Source: Macondimonas sp045864775 (lineage in GTDB: Bacteria > Pseudomonadota > Gammaproteobacteria > UBA5335). From it: a DNA stretch of 64,000 bases. Positions 23,975-31,691 of the stretch are shown here, in pieces (within the stretch, counting starts at the first letter, position 1; every line of letters starts with the position of its first letter). The notes below the pieces were generated by a model. It searched no databases and was not told where the DNA came from. It saw nothing but the letters and a program-made list of their open reading frames with translations. Made by a program: the position numbers and the translations under genes. The stretch is from contig BTVR01000001.1 of assembly GCA_045864775.1 (NCBI GenBank), positions 1,203,648-1,267,647 of the forward strand, in the 5' to 3' direction.

Positions 23975-24802
23975 ATGGCGGCCATGCTGACCTACCCCGC
24001 CATCGATCCCATCGCCCTGCAGCTCGGGCCGCTCGCCATCCACTGGTACGGGCTGACCTACCTGATCGGCATCCTGGGCGGCTGGGCCCTGGGGCATGCG
24101 CGGGCGCGGCGGCCCGACACGCCGCTCAGCCAGCAACAGATGAGCGACCTGACCACCCATGTCGCGCTGGGGGTGATTCTCGGCGGCCGGCTGGGCTACG
24201 TGCTGTTCTACGATCTGGCGCGCGTGCTCGGCGACCCGTTGGCGCTGCTGCGGATCTGGGAAGGCGGCATGTCTTTCCACGGCGGGCTGCTCGGTGTCAT
24301 CACGGTCATGGTCTGGTACGGCAACCGCCTGGGCTGTGGCTTCTGGCGGCTGGCCGATTTCGTGGCGCCGCTGGTGCCGCTGGGCCTCGGCGCCGGGCGC
24401 ATCGGCAACTTCATCAACGGCGAACTGTGGGGACGGCCGACCGACCTGCCCTGGGGCATGGTGTTCCCCGGTGCGGGACCCTGGCCGCGCCATCCCTCGC
24501 AGCTCTACGAAGCCTTCCTCGAGGGGGTGGTGCTGTTCACCCTGCTGTGGCTCTATTCCCGCAAGCCGCGGCCGACGCGGGCGGTGTCCGGCCTGTTCCT
24601 GCTGCTCTACGGGATGTTCCGCTTCGCGGTCGAGGGCGTGCGCGAACCGGATGCCCACATCGGCTATCTCGCCTTCGGCTGGCTGACCATGGGGCAGTTG
24701 CTCTGCCTGCCGATGATCGCCTTCGGCATCTATCTCCTGCTCTGGGCCCGGCGTCATGGCCGCACGGACATTCCGGCCGCGGCGCTGGGCGCCCCGCGCT
24801 GA
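23975..24802 (+). CDS. lgt: Prolipoprotein diacylglyceryl transferase
   Basis: A 275-aa inner-membrane enzyme that moves diacylglycerol from phosphatidylglycerol to the lipobox cysteine of prolipoproteins, the first step of lipoprotein maturation. Seen: about seven hydrophobic segments, IHWYGLTYLIGIL, GGRLGYVLFYD, GGMSFHGGLLG with the essential His, and the signature GAGRIGNFINGELWGR. The start is ATG 23975 or ATG 23984; the second gives the more usual N-terminus. TGATG at 24800-24804 couples it to thyA, the common lgt-thyA arrangement of proteobacteria. The lipoprotein at 26169 is a candidate substrate. Confidence 0.96.
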   Translation: MAAMLTYPAIDPIALQLGPLAIHWYGLTYLIGILGGWALGHARARRPDTPLSQQQMSDLTTHVALGVILGGRLGYVLFYDLARVLGDPLALLRIWEGGMSFHGGLLGVITVMVWYGNRLGCGFWRLADFVAPLVPLGLGAGRIGNFINGELWGRPTDLPWGMVFPGAGPWPRHPSQLYEAFLEGVVLFTLLWLYSRKPRPTRAVSGLFLLLYGMFRFAVEGVREPDAHIGYLAFGWLTMGQLLCLPMIAFGIYLLLWARRHGRTDIPAAALGAPR

Positions 24803-25596
24803 TGCGCACCTATCTCGCGCTCTTGCAACAGGTGCTCGACACCGGTGCGCGCAAGGCCGACCGTACCGGCACCGGCACGCTGTCCATGTTCGGCGCCCAG
24901 ATGCGCTTCGACCTGCGCGAAGGTTTTCCGCTGGTCACCACCAAGCGCGTCCACTTCAAGTCGGTGCTGCACGAACTGCTGTGGTTCATTCGCGGCGACA
25001 CGAACGTGAAGTACCTGCGCGACAACGGCGTTTCGATCTGGAACGAGTGGGCGGACGCCGACGGCAATCTGGGGCCGATCTACGGCAAGCAGTGGCGCTC
25101 ATGGCCCACGCCGGATGGCCGCAGCATCGACCAACTGGCTCAGGTGATCGACCAGATCCGCCGCAATCCGGATTCGCGCCGTCATATCGTCAGCGCGTGG
25201 AACGTGGCCGACCTGCCCGACATGGCGCTGGCCCCTTGCCACTGCCTGTTCCAGTTCCACGTGGCCGAAGGACGCCTTTCCTGCCAGCTTTACCAGCGCA
25301 GCGCGGATCTGTTTCTGGGCGTACCCTTCAACATCGCCAGCTATGCCCTGCTCACGCACATGGTGGCACAGGTCTGCGATCTCGGCGTCGGCGATTTCGT
25401 CTGGACCGGCGGCGACTGCCATATCTATCTGAACCACGTCGAGCAGGTGCGTGAACAGCTCGGTCGTGACCCCCTCGCCCTGCCCACCTTGCAGCTCGAC
25501 CCCTCGGTCCGGGACATCGCGGGCTTCGGACCGGAGCACGTCACGCTGGCAGACTACCGGCATCATCCCGCCATCCGCGCGCCGGTCGCCGTATGA
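24802..25596 (+). CDS. thyA: Thymidylate synthase
   Basis: A 264-aa enzyme, the same length as E. coli ThyA. It methylates dUMP to dTMP using methylene-tetrahydrofolate and releases dihydrofolate. Seen: folate/dUMP residues in KADRTGTGTLSMFG, RRHIVSAWN, the catalytic cysteine in LAPCHCLFQFHV, the QRSADLFLGVPFN loop and GDCHIYLNH. Its start overlaps lgt (TGATG) and its stop overlaps folA (ATGA, 25593-25596). The coupling with folA is functionally neat because the dihydrofolate it makes is the FolA substrate. Confidence 0.98.
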   Translation: MRTYLALLQQVLDTGARKADRTGTGTLSMFGAQMRFDLREGFPLVTTKRVHFKSVLHELLWFIRGDTNVKYLRDNGVSIWNEWADADGNLGPIYGKQWRSWPTPDGRSIDQLAQVIDQIRRNPDSRRHIVSAWNVADLPDMALAPCHCLFQFHVAEGRLSCQLYQRSADLFLGVPFNIASYALLTHMVAQVCDLGVGDFVWTGGDCHIYLNHVEQVREQLGRDPLALPTLQLDPSVRDIAGFGPEHVTLADYRHHPAIRAPVAV

Positions 25597-26102
25597 ACCC
25601 GCGCCGGCCGCGCATCGCGCTGATCGCGGCCTGTGACCGGCGCCAGGGCATCGGACGGGACAACCGCCTGCCCTGGCATCTGCCGGCGGATCTCGCCCAT
25701 TTCAAGGCGCTCACTCTGGGCCACCCCGTGGTCATGGGCGCGAACACCTACGCCGCCATCGGCCGCGCCCTGCCGGGCCGACAGAATCTCGTGCTGTCAC
25801 GCGATCCGGCCAAGGATTTTCCCGGCGCCGAGCGGGTCGACAGCGTGGCGGCCGCGCTCGCTGCTGCCGACGGCGATCCGGTGATGATCATCGGCGGCGG
25901 GCAGGTCTATGCCGCTTTTCTGCCGCTCGCCGATGAGGTGTTCCTGACGCGGGTGGACACCGACGCGGGCGCCGATGCGTTTTTCCCGGCCATCGATGAA
26001 ACGGCCTGGGCGCTCCGCGATGAGCAATCCCGTCCTGCGGACGCCCGCAACGGCCATGACCTGCGCTTCCAGCACTGGATACGCAGGCGGTCCGCATCCT
26101 GA
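25593..26102 (+). CDS. folA: Dihydrofolate reductase
   Basis: A 169-aa NADPH-dependent reductase regenerating tetrahydrofolate. Seen: IALIAACDRRQGIGRDNRLP at the N-terminus with the flexible loop, then WHLPADLAHFKALT with the substrate-binding acid just after LPWHLP, VMGANTYAAIGRALPGR for NADPH, and VMIIGGGQVYAAFLP. Start ATG 25593 overlaps the thyA stop. A bidirectional terminator 28 bases beyond its stop ends the lgt-thyA-folA operon. It is a chromosomal-type enzyme; nothing suggests a trimethoprim-resistant cassette form. Confidence 0.96.
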   Translation: MNPRRPRIALIAACDRRQGIGRDNRLPWHLPADLAHFKALTLGHPVVMGANTYAAIGRALPGRQNLVLSRDPAKDFPGAERVDSVAAALAAADGDPVMIIGGGQVYAAFLPLADEVFLTRVDTDAGADAFFPAIDETAWALRDEQSRPADARNGHDLRFQHWIRRRSAS

Positions 26103-26129
26103 TCGGCGCCCGGCCAACCCCATGAAAAA

Positions 26130-26150
26130 GGGCCCCGCAGGGCCCGTTTT
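26130..26150. terminator. Bidirectional rho-independent terminator between folA and a convergent gene
   Basis: A 6-bp stem GGGCCC/GGGCCC (26130-26135 and 26140-26145), loop CGCA, followed on the plus strand by GTTTT and on the minus strand by TTTTT. It serves both convergent transcripts. Confidence 0.85.
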
Positions 26151-26168
26151 CATTTGAGCTTCGATCGA

Positions 26169-26990
26169 TCAGGGCGCCACTGCGCGCGGCTGGGCCTTGG
26201 CGAACAAATGCCGCTCGACCATCTGGGCCACGCCTTCGGAGGCTGCCCGCAAGCCCTTGACGGCCGGGTTCTCTTCGCAGGCCTCGGGTCCGGCACACAG
26301 CCATGCGAAGTCGCGGACCGTGTATTTGGGGTCGGACGGCGTGTTGTTGGCGTCGCTGACCGGGACCGGACCGCCGTAGACCAGGCTGGCGGCGTACTCA
26401 CGCGCCTTGGTCTGGGGATCGACCAGATCCATGAACACTTCCAGCGTCGGCGTGTACGGCTCGCTCGGCGTCGGAGCCGTATAGCCGGCGAACTCGATAT
26501 ACACGTGCAGATAGGCATCGACCGGCTGGCTGACCGCGGGGTAGGTGCCCAGATACTTGTGATTGCGATAGGCCGTCGTGTGCCGATGATCGCTGGTATG
26601 CACTTCCTCGACCGCATAGCCGTTGGCTTCGATCCGCTTCTTCACGTCGTCCGTGAGTTGGCGCCCGATGTTGAAGTTCCACTCCTTGATCGCTTGGGTC
26701 AGCTGCAAGGTGCGGCTGGCCGTATCCGCCTGGCGCCCCGCGGCCGTCACCGTCGTCCCGACGATACGGCCCGGCAGGGTGATGCCGGGGGTATCGGGAC
26801 CGGGATACCGGTAGATGCGCACGTCATAGACGGCGGGCTCGTCGACCGTAAACAGTGCGACCCGTTTGTGAGTCCCCTTCAAGACCTTTTGCTGAGGCAC
26901 TTCGTAGCTGACATCCGGCCTGTCGGACGCACAACCGGCAACGGCGAGCGCGCAAGCCACGAGCAACCCCTTCGTCATTCTTCGCATCAT
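26169..26990 (-). CDS. Hypothetical lipoprotein
   Basis: About 273 aa. Seen: a short basic start (MRRMTKG), a hydrophobic core and the lipobox LAVAGC, so it should be lipidated by Lgt. The residue after the cysteine is Ala, not Asp, so outer-membrane sorting is expected. I place the start at ATG 26990, nine bases after AAGGAG. The mature part has many beta-type stretches such as DAYLHVYIEFAGYTA and EVFMDLVDPQTKAREYAAS but no family I recognise. It converges on folA and shares the terminator there. Confidence 0.8.
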   Translation of the reverse strand: MMRRMTKGLLVACALAVAGCASDRPDVSYEVPQQKVLKGTHKRVALFTVDEPAVYDVRIYRYPGPDTPGITLPGRIVGTTVTAAGRQADTASRTLQLTQAIKEWNFNIGRQLTDDVKKRIEANGYAVEEVHTSDHRHTTAYRNHKYLGTYPAVSQPVDAYLHVYIEFAGYTAPTPSEPYTPTLEVFMDLVDPQTKAREYAASLVYGGPVPVSDANNTPSDPKYTVRDFAWLCAGPEACEENPAVKGLRAASEGVAQMVERHLFAKAQPRAVAP

Positions 26991-27185
26991 CGCGGACATC
27001 TCCTTCATACCCATCATGGTGCTTGCCCCCGAATCCCTGGGGCGTTGTTGTGTGCGCCGGCATGGGAGGAGACCCGCGGCGCCGACGCCGTTTCACTTCT
27101 TGTTGCGCAATCCCTTGCCCGTCTCTGTCACCGGGTGATGAATGCTGCCGGCAAAGCCTGAGTTCGCCGGCCGAATTGACCTCCA

Positions 27186-27659
27186 CTATAGACTGCTTTT
27201 CCGGTTCCTGTCGTCTAATGTCAGCTCGTCTTCCACGCAGCGTTTAAGCCGGGCGAGCTGCTGGCGGGCGCCCCGCTCGAGCATCCAGCCCAGCGCCCGC
27301 TCTATGCGGGCCACGGTACTATCGAGCGCCCGCAACTGCAAAGCATAGTGCAGATGGGTCCCTGGGGCGCGCGCACCGAGCCGATAGGCGATGCGCATCT
27401 CGAAGCGGCGGTGCGTCAGCACGACTTCGAGCAGCACCGGCGGGTCGCGCTCAAGCACCTCGCCGTCGTAGGTCACCGTCCGTCCCATTTCGCGCATGCG
27501 CTGGCGAAAGCGCGTCCCGACGGCAGGCGCGGCGCCCGATTCGAGATACTCGGAATGCTCGAGCCCCTGCACCCACTGCTGCATCCGTGCCGGTTCCTCC
27601 AGCCACGGAAAGATCCGTTCCGCTGGCGCGCCGATGTCGATATCGCAGGCAAAATTCAC
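27186..27659 (-). CDS. SRPBCC-family (START/polyketide cyclase-like) protein
   Basis: A 157-aa small protein with the SRPBCC hot-dog-like lipid or ligand pocket fold. Seen: the N-terminal FACDIDIGAPAERIFPWLEE and PARMQQWVQGL, the standard strand-helix start, strands VTYDGEVLERDPP and THLHYALQLRAL, and a long C-terminal helix that would close the pocket. Such proteins bind hydrophobic ligands or act as cyclases and hydrolases; no function can be chosen here. It is on the same strand as the sulfotransferase upstream, with a gap of 29 bases, so the two may be co-transcribed. Confidence 0.8.
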   Translation of the reverse strand: MNFACDIDIGAPAERIFPWLEEPARMQQWVQGLEHSEYLESGAAPAVGTRFRQRMREMGRTVTYDGEVLERDPPVLLEVVLTHRRFEMRIAYRLGARAPGTHLHYALQLRALDSTVARIERALGWMLERGARQQLARLKRCVEDELTLDDRNRKSSL

Positions 27660-27688
27660 TGTCCCTCCCCCTGTTCAGGACGGCTATT

Positions 27689-28528
27689 CTAGGCCATGCG
27701 CCAGTTCGACGCCGATCGCCCGAGCAAGGCGAACAATTCGGCGTTGGCAGGCGCGTACAGCCGGGCCAGTGCGGCGAGCGTGCGGTCCGAGGCCTCCGGC
27801 CGGTAGGGCGTCGCCCAGCGACGATCGAGCGCGCGGATCGGTCGGCCCAGCCACGGTAGCGCATGGGACAGCGCCAGTCCGAGGCGACTGAATCCCAGGT
27901 CGTTGATGCGTCGCCCCCGGTCCGGGAAATCGAACGCGGTCTCCACGCCGAGAAAGTGGCACACCCCCTGCAGCGTACCCAGAGGGTCGCCGAGCAGGTC
28001 GTCCTCGTAGAACAGGACACATATCCGCTCGGCGCCGAACAGGCCACGATAGCGTCGCAAGGAACGGGCATAGAATCCCTGGGCGAGGACACCATGCGCG
28101 TCGGCCATGGGCATCGCGTCGCCGACCAGCAGGGCATCCAGCGACGTCGATGGGCGCACCCGGCCGGTCTGCAGCAAATGGCGCGCCGCCGATACCGCGC
28201 GCGTCACCGGGTCGCGCAAGACACAGATCAGCCGCAGGTCAGGGTAGGCCCCGTGGATGCGCTCGGCGATCCCGGGCGTATGATCCTCGGCGCCGCCTTC
28301 CTCGCTCCACAGGTAATCCGGCGTTTTCTCGCCGACGCGCAGGACCCCGGGCGGGGGCGCAAACTGCGCTTCATACCAGGACCGGCCACGCGCGAACCGC
28401 GCTGATTTGTCGAAGAAGTGCAACTCATCCGGCGGGAGGTACACGCCGGGGTGCTGCCCGAGATTATGGGCCAGCCAGCTCGTGCCGGCCTTCTGCGCGC
28501 CGATGATGAGGAAGTCCGGCCTCGGCAT
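27689..28528 (-). CDS. PAPS-dependent sulfotransferase
   Basis: A 279-aa cytosolic-type sulfotransferase that moves a sulfuryl group from PAPS to a hydroxyl. Seen: the 5'-phosphosulfate loop IIGAQKAGTSWLAHNL at residues 8-23 and the 3'-phosphate motif CVLRDPVTRAVSAA near 104, with the conserved Arg and Ser residues. KTPDYLW and the PLGTLQGVCHFLGV tail fit carbohydrate sulfotransferases of the bacterial NodH/heparan type. The start directly abuts the stop of the 98-aa hypothetical gene upstream, so they are coupled. A sugar or lipid acceptor is plausible but unproven. Confidence 0.9.
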   Translation of the reverse strand: MPRPDFLIIGAQKAGTSWLAHNLGQHPGVYLPPDELHFFDKSARFARGRSWYEAQFAPPPGVLRVGEKTPDYLWSEEGGAEDHTPGIAERIHGAYPDLRLICVLRDPVTRAVSAARHLLQTGRVRPSTSLDALLVGDAMPMADAHGVLAQGFYARSLRRYRGLFGAERICVLFYEDDLLGDPLGTLQGVCHFLGVETAFDFPDRGRRINDLGFSRLGLALSHALPWLGRPIRALDRRWATPYRPEASDRTLAALARLYAPANAELFALLGRSASNWRMA

Positions 28529-28825
28529 TCAGTCGCCTTCGAAGATCCAGCCGTGCATCACCAAAGCCTCGCCCTCGCGCAGCGCCACCTCATAGCTTTC
28601 GAGCGATGCCTCATCCAAGAGGTAATCGTCCGGCTGGGCGACGGCGGGCTCGGAGCAGGACGTCACCGCCCAGCCTTCGGCCCGCACCCGTTCGACCGCC
28701 AGCGCGCGAGCCGCGTCAGGGGTCGGCTGCCGAATCCAGCAGTGGACGTACCCGCCGCCAAGCCCGCCTCCCTCCGTGACGGCGGAGCGTACCTCGAGGA
28801 CGAAATAGAAGATCGACGTGTCCAT
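28529..28825 (-). CDS. Conserved-looking hypothetical protein, 98 aa
   Basis: A 98-aa soluble protein beginning MDTSIFYFVLEVRS, with GAGGA just upstream of ATG 28825. I chose this start over a much longer open frame because of the ribosome-binding site and because the upstream part overlaps another gene antisense. It is acidic in its second half (QPDDYLLDEASLESYE) with a WIFEGD end. No family recognised. Its stop lies immediately before the sulfotransferase start with no gap, which suggests a linked function. Confidence 0.68.
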   Translation of the reverse strand: MDTSIFYFVLEVRSAVTEGGGLGGGYVHCWIRQPTPDAARALAVERVRAEGWAVTSCSEPAVAQPDDYLLDEASLESYEVALREGEALVMHGWIFEGD

Positions 28826-28987
28826 GGCGATTCCTCGCGTGCGCGCCCGAATCCGGCGTCGTCGGCGCGCATTCCGGCCCCCGCCCCGCGCCGACATTGC
28901 CATCGTGCGGATGGCAAGGCAGTCTATCGCAACCCCAAGCGGATGAGCATGGCTACCGCGACCGATATGGGCGACCGTCGCCGAGGG

Positions 28988-30709
28988 ATGAGTGTGCCGC
29001 GACCCGTGCTTCCAATGATCAGCATGCCGCGCCTGCCCGACCGGCGCGCCTCCCGGCCGGCCGGCGCCTGCGACACGGCGCCGCCGACCGGCAGCGAGCG
29101 CCGCGGCCACAGGCATCGGGCGCGACTGTTGAGCCTGCTCATCCTCATGGCGCCGGTCGCATTCGGTGGCGCCGCGCCCCCGCCCGATCTGTGGAGCCCC
29201 GCGGCGGTGGATCGCTACCTCGCTGATCACGGCGACCAGCCGGTCTGGTTCGATGCATCAGGCGCCGCGCGCCCGGCACTGCGTCATCTGGTGGCGTTTC
29301 TGCGAACGCTGGACACGCACGGCCTGGATGCTGCCGACTACCATTTGGCCGGGCTCGAGGACGGGGTCCGCAGCGCAGATGCGCAGCCCCTGGCGGAGGC
29401 GATGCGAAGAGCGCTCGATCGTCTCGCGACCGACGCCTTCATGACGCTGTCCGTCCATCTCGGCAGCGGGCGGGCGCACCCCGCCGTGAATGGCCTTCAA
29501 TTCGCGCACCTCGAGGCCTTGCCTGCGCTGGCGATGCGGCTCGAAGAGGCGATCCGTACCGAGGGCGTGGCCGAAGCGCTGGCGCCGCAGCCGCTCGATC
29601 GCGTGGCTTATGCCCGCCTCCAGAGCGCGCTGGAACGGCTGCGGCGATCCGCCGACTTGCCGGTGGTGGCGGCCGGGCCGACGCTGCGCCCTGGCGACCG
29701 CGATGCGCGGGTCGTCGCGCTGCGCCGCGCGCTGGACGCCTGGGAGCGCATCAGCGCGGTCGAACCGCCTGCTGACCTTGCGGCGCCGACGCCGCATGAT
29801 GATGTCTATGACGCGGCGCTGGTCGAGCGAGTGCGCCGTTTTCAGGACCTGACGGGACTGGACGCCGACGGCAACGTCGGACCGCAGACCGTGGCCACGC
29901 TCAACACCCCGCGGCAACGCCGCATCGATCAACTGATGGCCAATCTGGAACGGCAGCGCTGGGCTGGCCGGCCCATCGCCGGTCGGCTGGTGCGTGTCAA
30001 CATCCCCGGGTTCACGCTCACCGCGATGCAGGACGGCAGAACGGTCTGGGAAACACGGGTCGTGGTCGGTCAACAGTACCGACCCACGCCGCTGCTCATG
30101 GGCGACATCGATACCGTGGTTTTCAATCCGACCTGGACCGTCCCCCGGCGTCTGGTGCGTGAAGATCTGTTGCCGAAGATCACGGCCGATCCGGCTTACT
30201 TGGAAAGGTCCGGCATGACCGTATCCATGCGCGGCGGCGAAGGCCCGATCACGCTCGATGCGGCCTCGCTCCAGACGCTCATCGATTCGGGCGAGCCGCT
30301 CCCCGAGCTGCGAATCCGTCAAGCGCCCGGGGCGCGCAACTCGCTGGGTCGTGTCAAGTTCCTGTTTCCGAACCACGATCAGGTCTATCTGCACGATACG
30401 CCGTCCAAGCAGCTCTTCAATCGCGCCCGGCGCATGTATAGTTCAGGCTGCATTCGGGTGGAGCATCCGCTGTTGCTGGCCGAGTTCCTGATGAATCAGA
30501 ACCAGCAATGGCCACGCGAGCGCATGGAAACCGTGATCGCAGCGGGCAAGACGAAAACCGTCCGCATCGATCCGGTCCCCATCGAATTCGTCTACTGGAC
30601 GGCTTGGCCGGATGCGCAGACCGGCGACCTGAATCTGCGCGAGGACATCTACGGCAACGACGAAGCGCTGGCCCGCAAGCTGGCACGAACCCCTTGGAAG
30701 CGGCCATGA
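28988..30709 (+). CDS. Murein L,D-transpeptidase, YcbB/LdtD-like
   Basis: A periplasmic enzyme that would make 3-3 cross-links in peptidoglycan. Seen: a hydrophobic signal segment (LLSLLILMAPVAFGG) after a long Arg-rich n-region, an N-terminal scaffold domain, a peptidoglycan-binding helix bundle with VERVRRFQDLTGLDADGNVGP, and a YkuD catalytic domain ending in HDTPSKQLFNR and SSGCIRVEHPLLL with the catalytic Cys. The start is uncertain (ATG 28945, 28951, 28988 or 29015; none has a good ribosome-binding site). The stop overlaps the M15 peptidase start (ATGA), the same gene neighbourhood as E. coli ycbB-ycbK. Confidence 0.9.
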   Translation: MSVPRPVLPMISMPRLPDRRASRPAGACDTAPPTGSERRGHRHRARLLSLLILMAPVAFGGAAPPPDLWSPAAVDRYLADHGDQPVWFDASGAARPALRHLVAFLRTLDTHGLDAADYHLAGLEDGVRSADAQPLAEAMRRALDRLATDAFMTLSVHLGSGRAHPAVNGLQFAHLEALPALAMRLEEAIRTEGVAEALAPQPLDRVAYARLQSALERLRRSADLPVVAAGPTLRPGDRDARVVALRRALDAWERISAVEPPADLAAPTPHDDVYDAALVERVRRFQDLTGLDADGNVGPQTVATLNTPRQRRIDQLMANLERQRWAGRPIAGRLVRVNIPGFTLTAMQDGRTVWETRVVVGQQYRPTPLLMGDIDTVVFNPTWTVPRRLVREDLLPKITADPAYLERSGMTVSMRGGEGPITLDAASLQTLIDSGEPLPELRIRQAPGARNSLGRVKFLFPNHDQVYLHDTPSKQLFNRARRMYSSGCIRVEHPLLLAEFLMNQNQQWPRERMETVIAAGKTKTVRIDPVPIEFVYWTAWPDAQTGDLNLREDIYGNDEALARKLARTPWKRP

Positions 30710-31671
30710 CCCGAGCCCTTGCATGGCGCATAGCGCGCCTTTTCGTGACGACGATGCTGGCCTGGACGGCGGTCGCCCACGCCACAGGCCTGGACGCCTT
30801 CGACACCGGTCGGGCGCGGTTCACCGCCGCCTTCGGCGAGACGGTGAATCCCTATCGCGAACTCGCCACCTTCGTCATGCCCGGCGAGGTGGTGCCCATC
30901 GAGGTCCTCAATGGGACCGATGGCCTGCGTGTGGCGGCGCTCGCCGAAGGAGGCCGGCTCGACGCCGTTGAAGCGCATTCCTGGGTCTGGAAAGCGCCGA
31001 TTACCCCGGGGCTTTATCGCTTGCGGCTCAAGGGCTTGAACACCAACGACGTCATGCAATTCAACGTGTTCGTCATGCATCCGCGCAGCCGGGCGGCAGA
31101 CGGCACGCTGAACGGCTATCCCATCGGACACTATCCCGAGACGCCCTTGCGAAACATGGACAACTACCGTCCCCCGCAGGGTTTCGTCGAGATCACGCCC
31201 GAACTGCTGGACGTTCGCGTGTCGCCGCATTTCCGGATCGGTCAGTTTCTCTGCAAGCAGGAAGCGGGGAGCACGAAGTATCTGGTGCTGCAGAGCAGTC
31301 TGCCGCTCAAACTGGAAACCGTTCTGGAAGAAGTGAATACGAACGGCGTCCGCACCGACAGCTTCTCTGTCATGAGCGGCTACCGCACCCCCGCCTACAA
31401 CCGCCGCGTCGGTAATGAAACCACCTACAGCCGGCACCTGTGGGGGGACGCCGCCGATGTCTTCATCGACCGTGACGGCGACGGGCGGATGGACGATCTC
31501 AATCGGGACGGCCGCATCGACCAGGACGACGCGGACTGGCTGGCCAGCTTGGTCGAGGGACTCGAAGAGACCCACACGCACCTCGTCGGCGGGCTGGGGC
31601 GTTACAAGGCTACCGCGTATCATGGGCCCTTCATTCACATCGATACGCGCGGCTTCAAGGTTCGCTGGTAA
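30706..31671 (+). CDS. M15-family peptidoglycan peptidase (YcbK/MepK-like) with EF-hand-like insert
   Basis: A 321-aa protein with an N-terminal signal segment (ARLFVTTMLAWTAVAHA). The C-terminal half is an M15/DUF882 metallopeptidase: SVMSGYRTPAYNRR, the zinc motif SRHLWGDAADVF and the final FIHIDTRG with the last ligand. Between these, around DRDGDGRMDD and NRDGRIDQDD, are two closely spaced acidic loops of the EF-hand type that probably bind calcium. Known: E. coli MepK cleaves 3-3 cross-links made by L,D-transpeptidases. Inferred: here enzyme maker and cutter are translationally coupled. Confidence 0.86.
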   Translation: MTRALAWRIARLFVTTMLAWTAVAHATGLDAFDTGRARFTAAFGETVNPYRELATFVMPGEVVPIEVLNGTDGLRVAALAEGGRLDAVEAHSWVWKAPITPGLYRLRLKGLNTNDVMQFNVFVMHPRSRAADGTLNGYPIGHYPETPLRNMDNYRPPQGFVEITPELLDVRVSPHFRIGQFLCKQEAGSTKYLVLQSSLPLKLETVLEEVNTNGVRTDSFSVMSGYRTPAYNRRVGNETTYSRHLWGDAADVFIDRDGDGRMDDLNRDGRIDQDDADWLASLVEGLEETHTHLVGGLGRYKATAYHGPFIHIDTRGFKVRW

Positions 31672-31691
31672 GTCGCCGCTCCGGAGGCCTT

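Noticed and set aside
23968..25596. A 542-codon frame apparently fusing an unknown protein to thyA
   Set aside because: The first 278 codons are a shadow frame of lgt. ThyA begins at 24802 with a TGATG overlap and the exact E. coli length.
28418..28987. N-terminal extension of the L,D-transpeptidase frame
   Set aside because: It overlaps the antisense 98-aa gene and the sulfotransferase start, has no homology, and would put about 190 residues before the signal segment.
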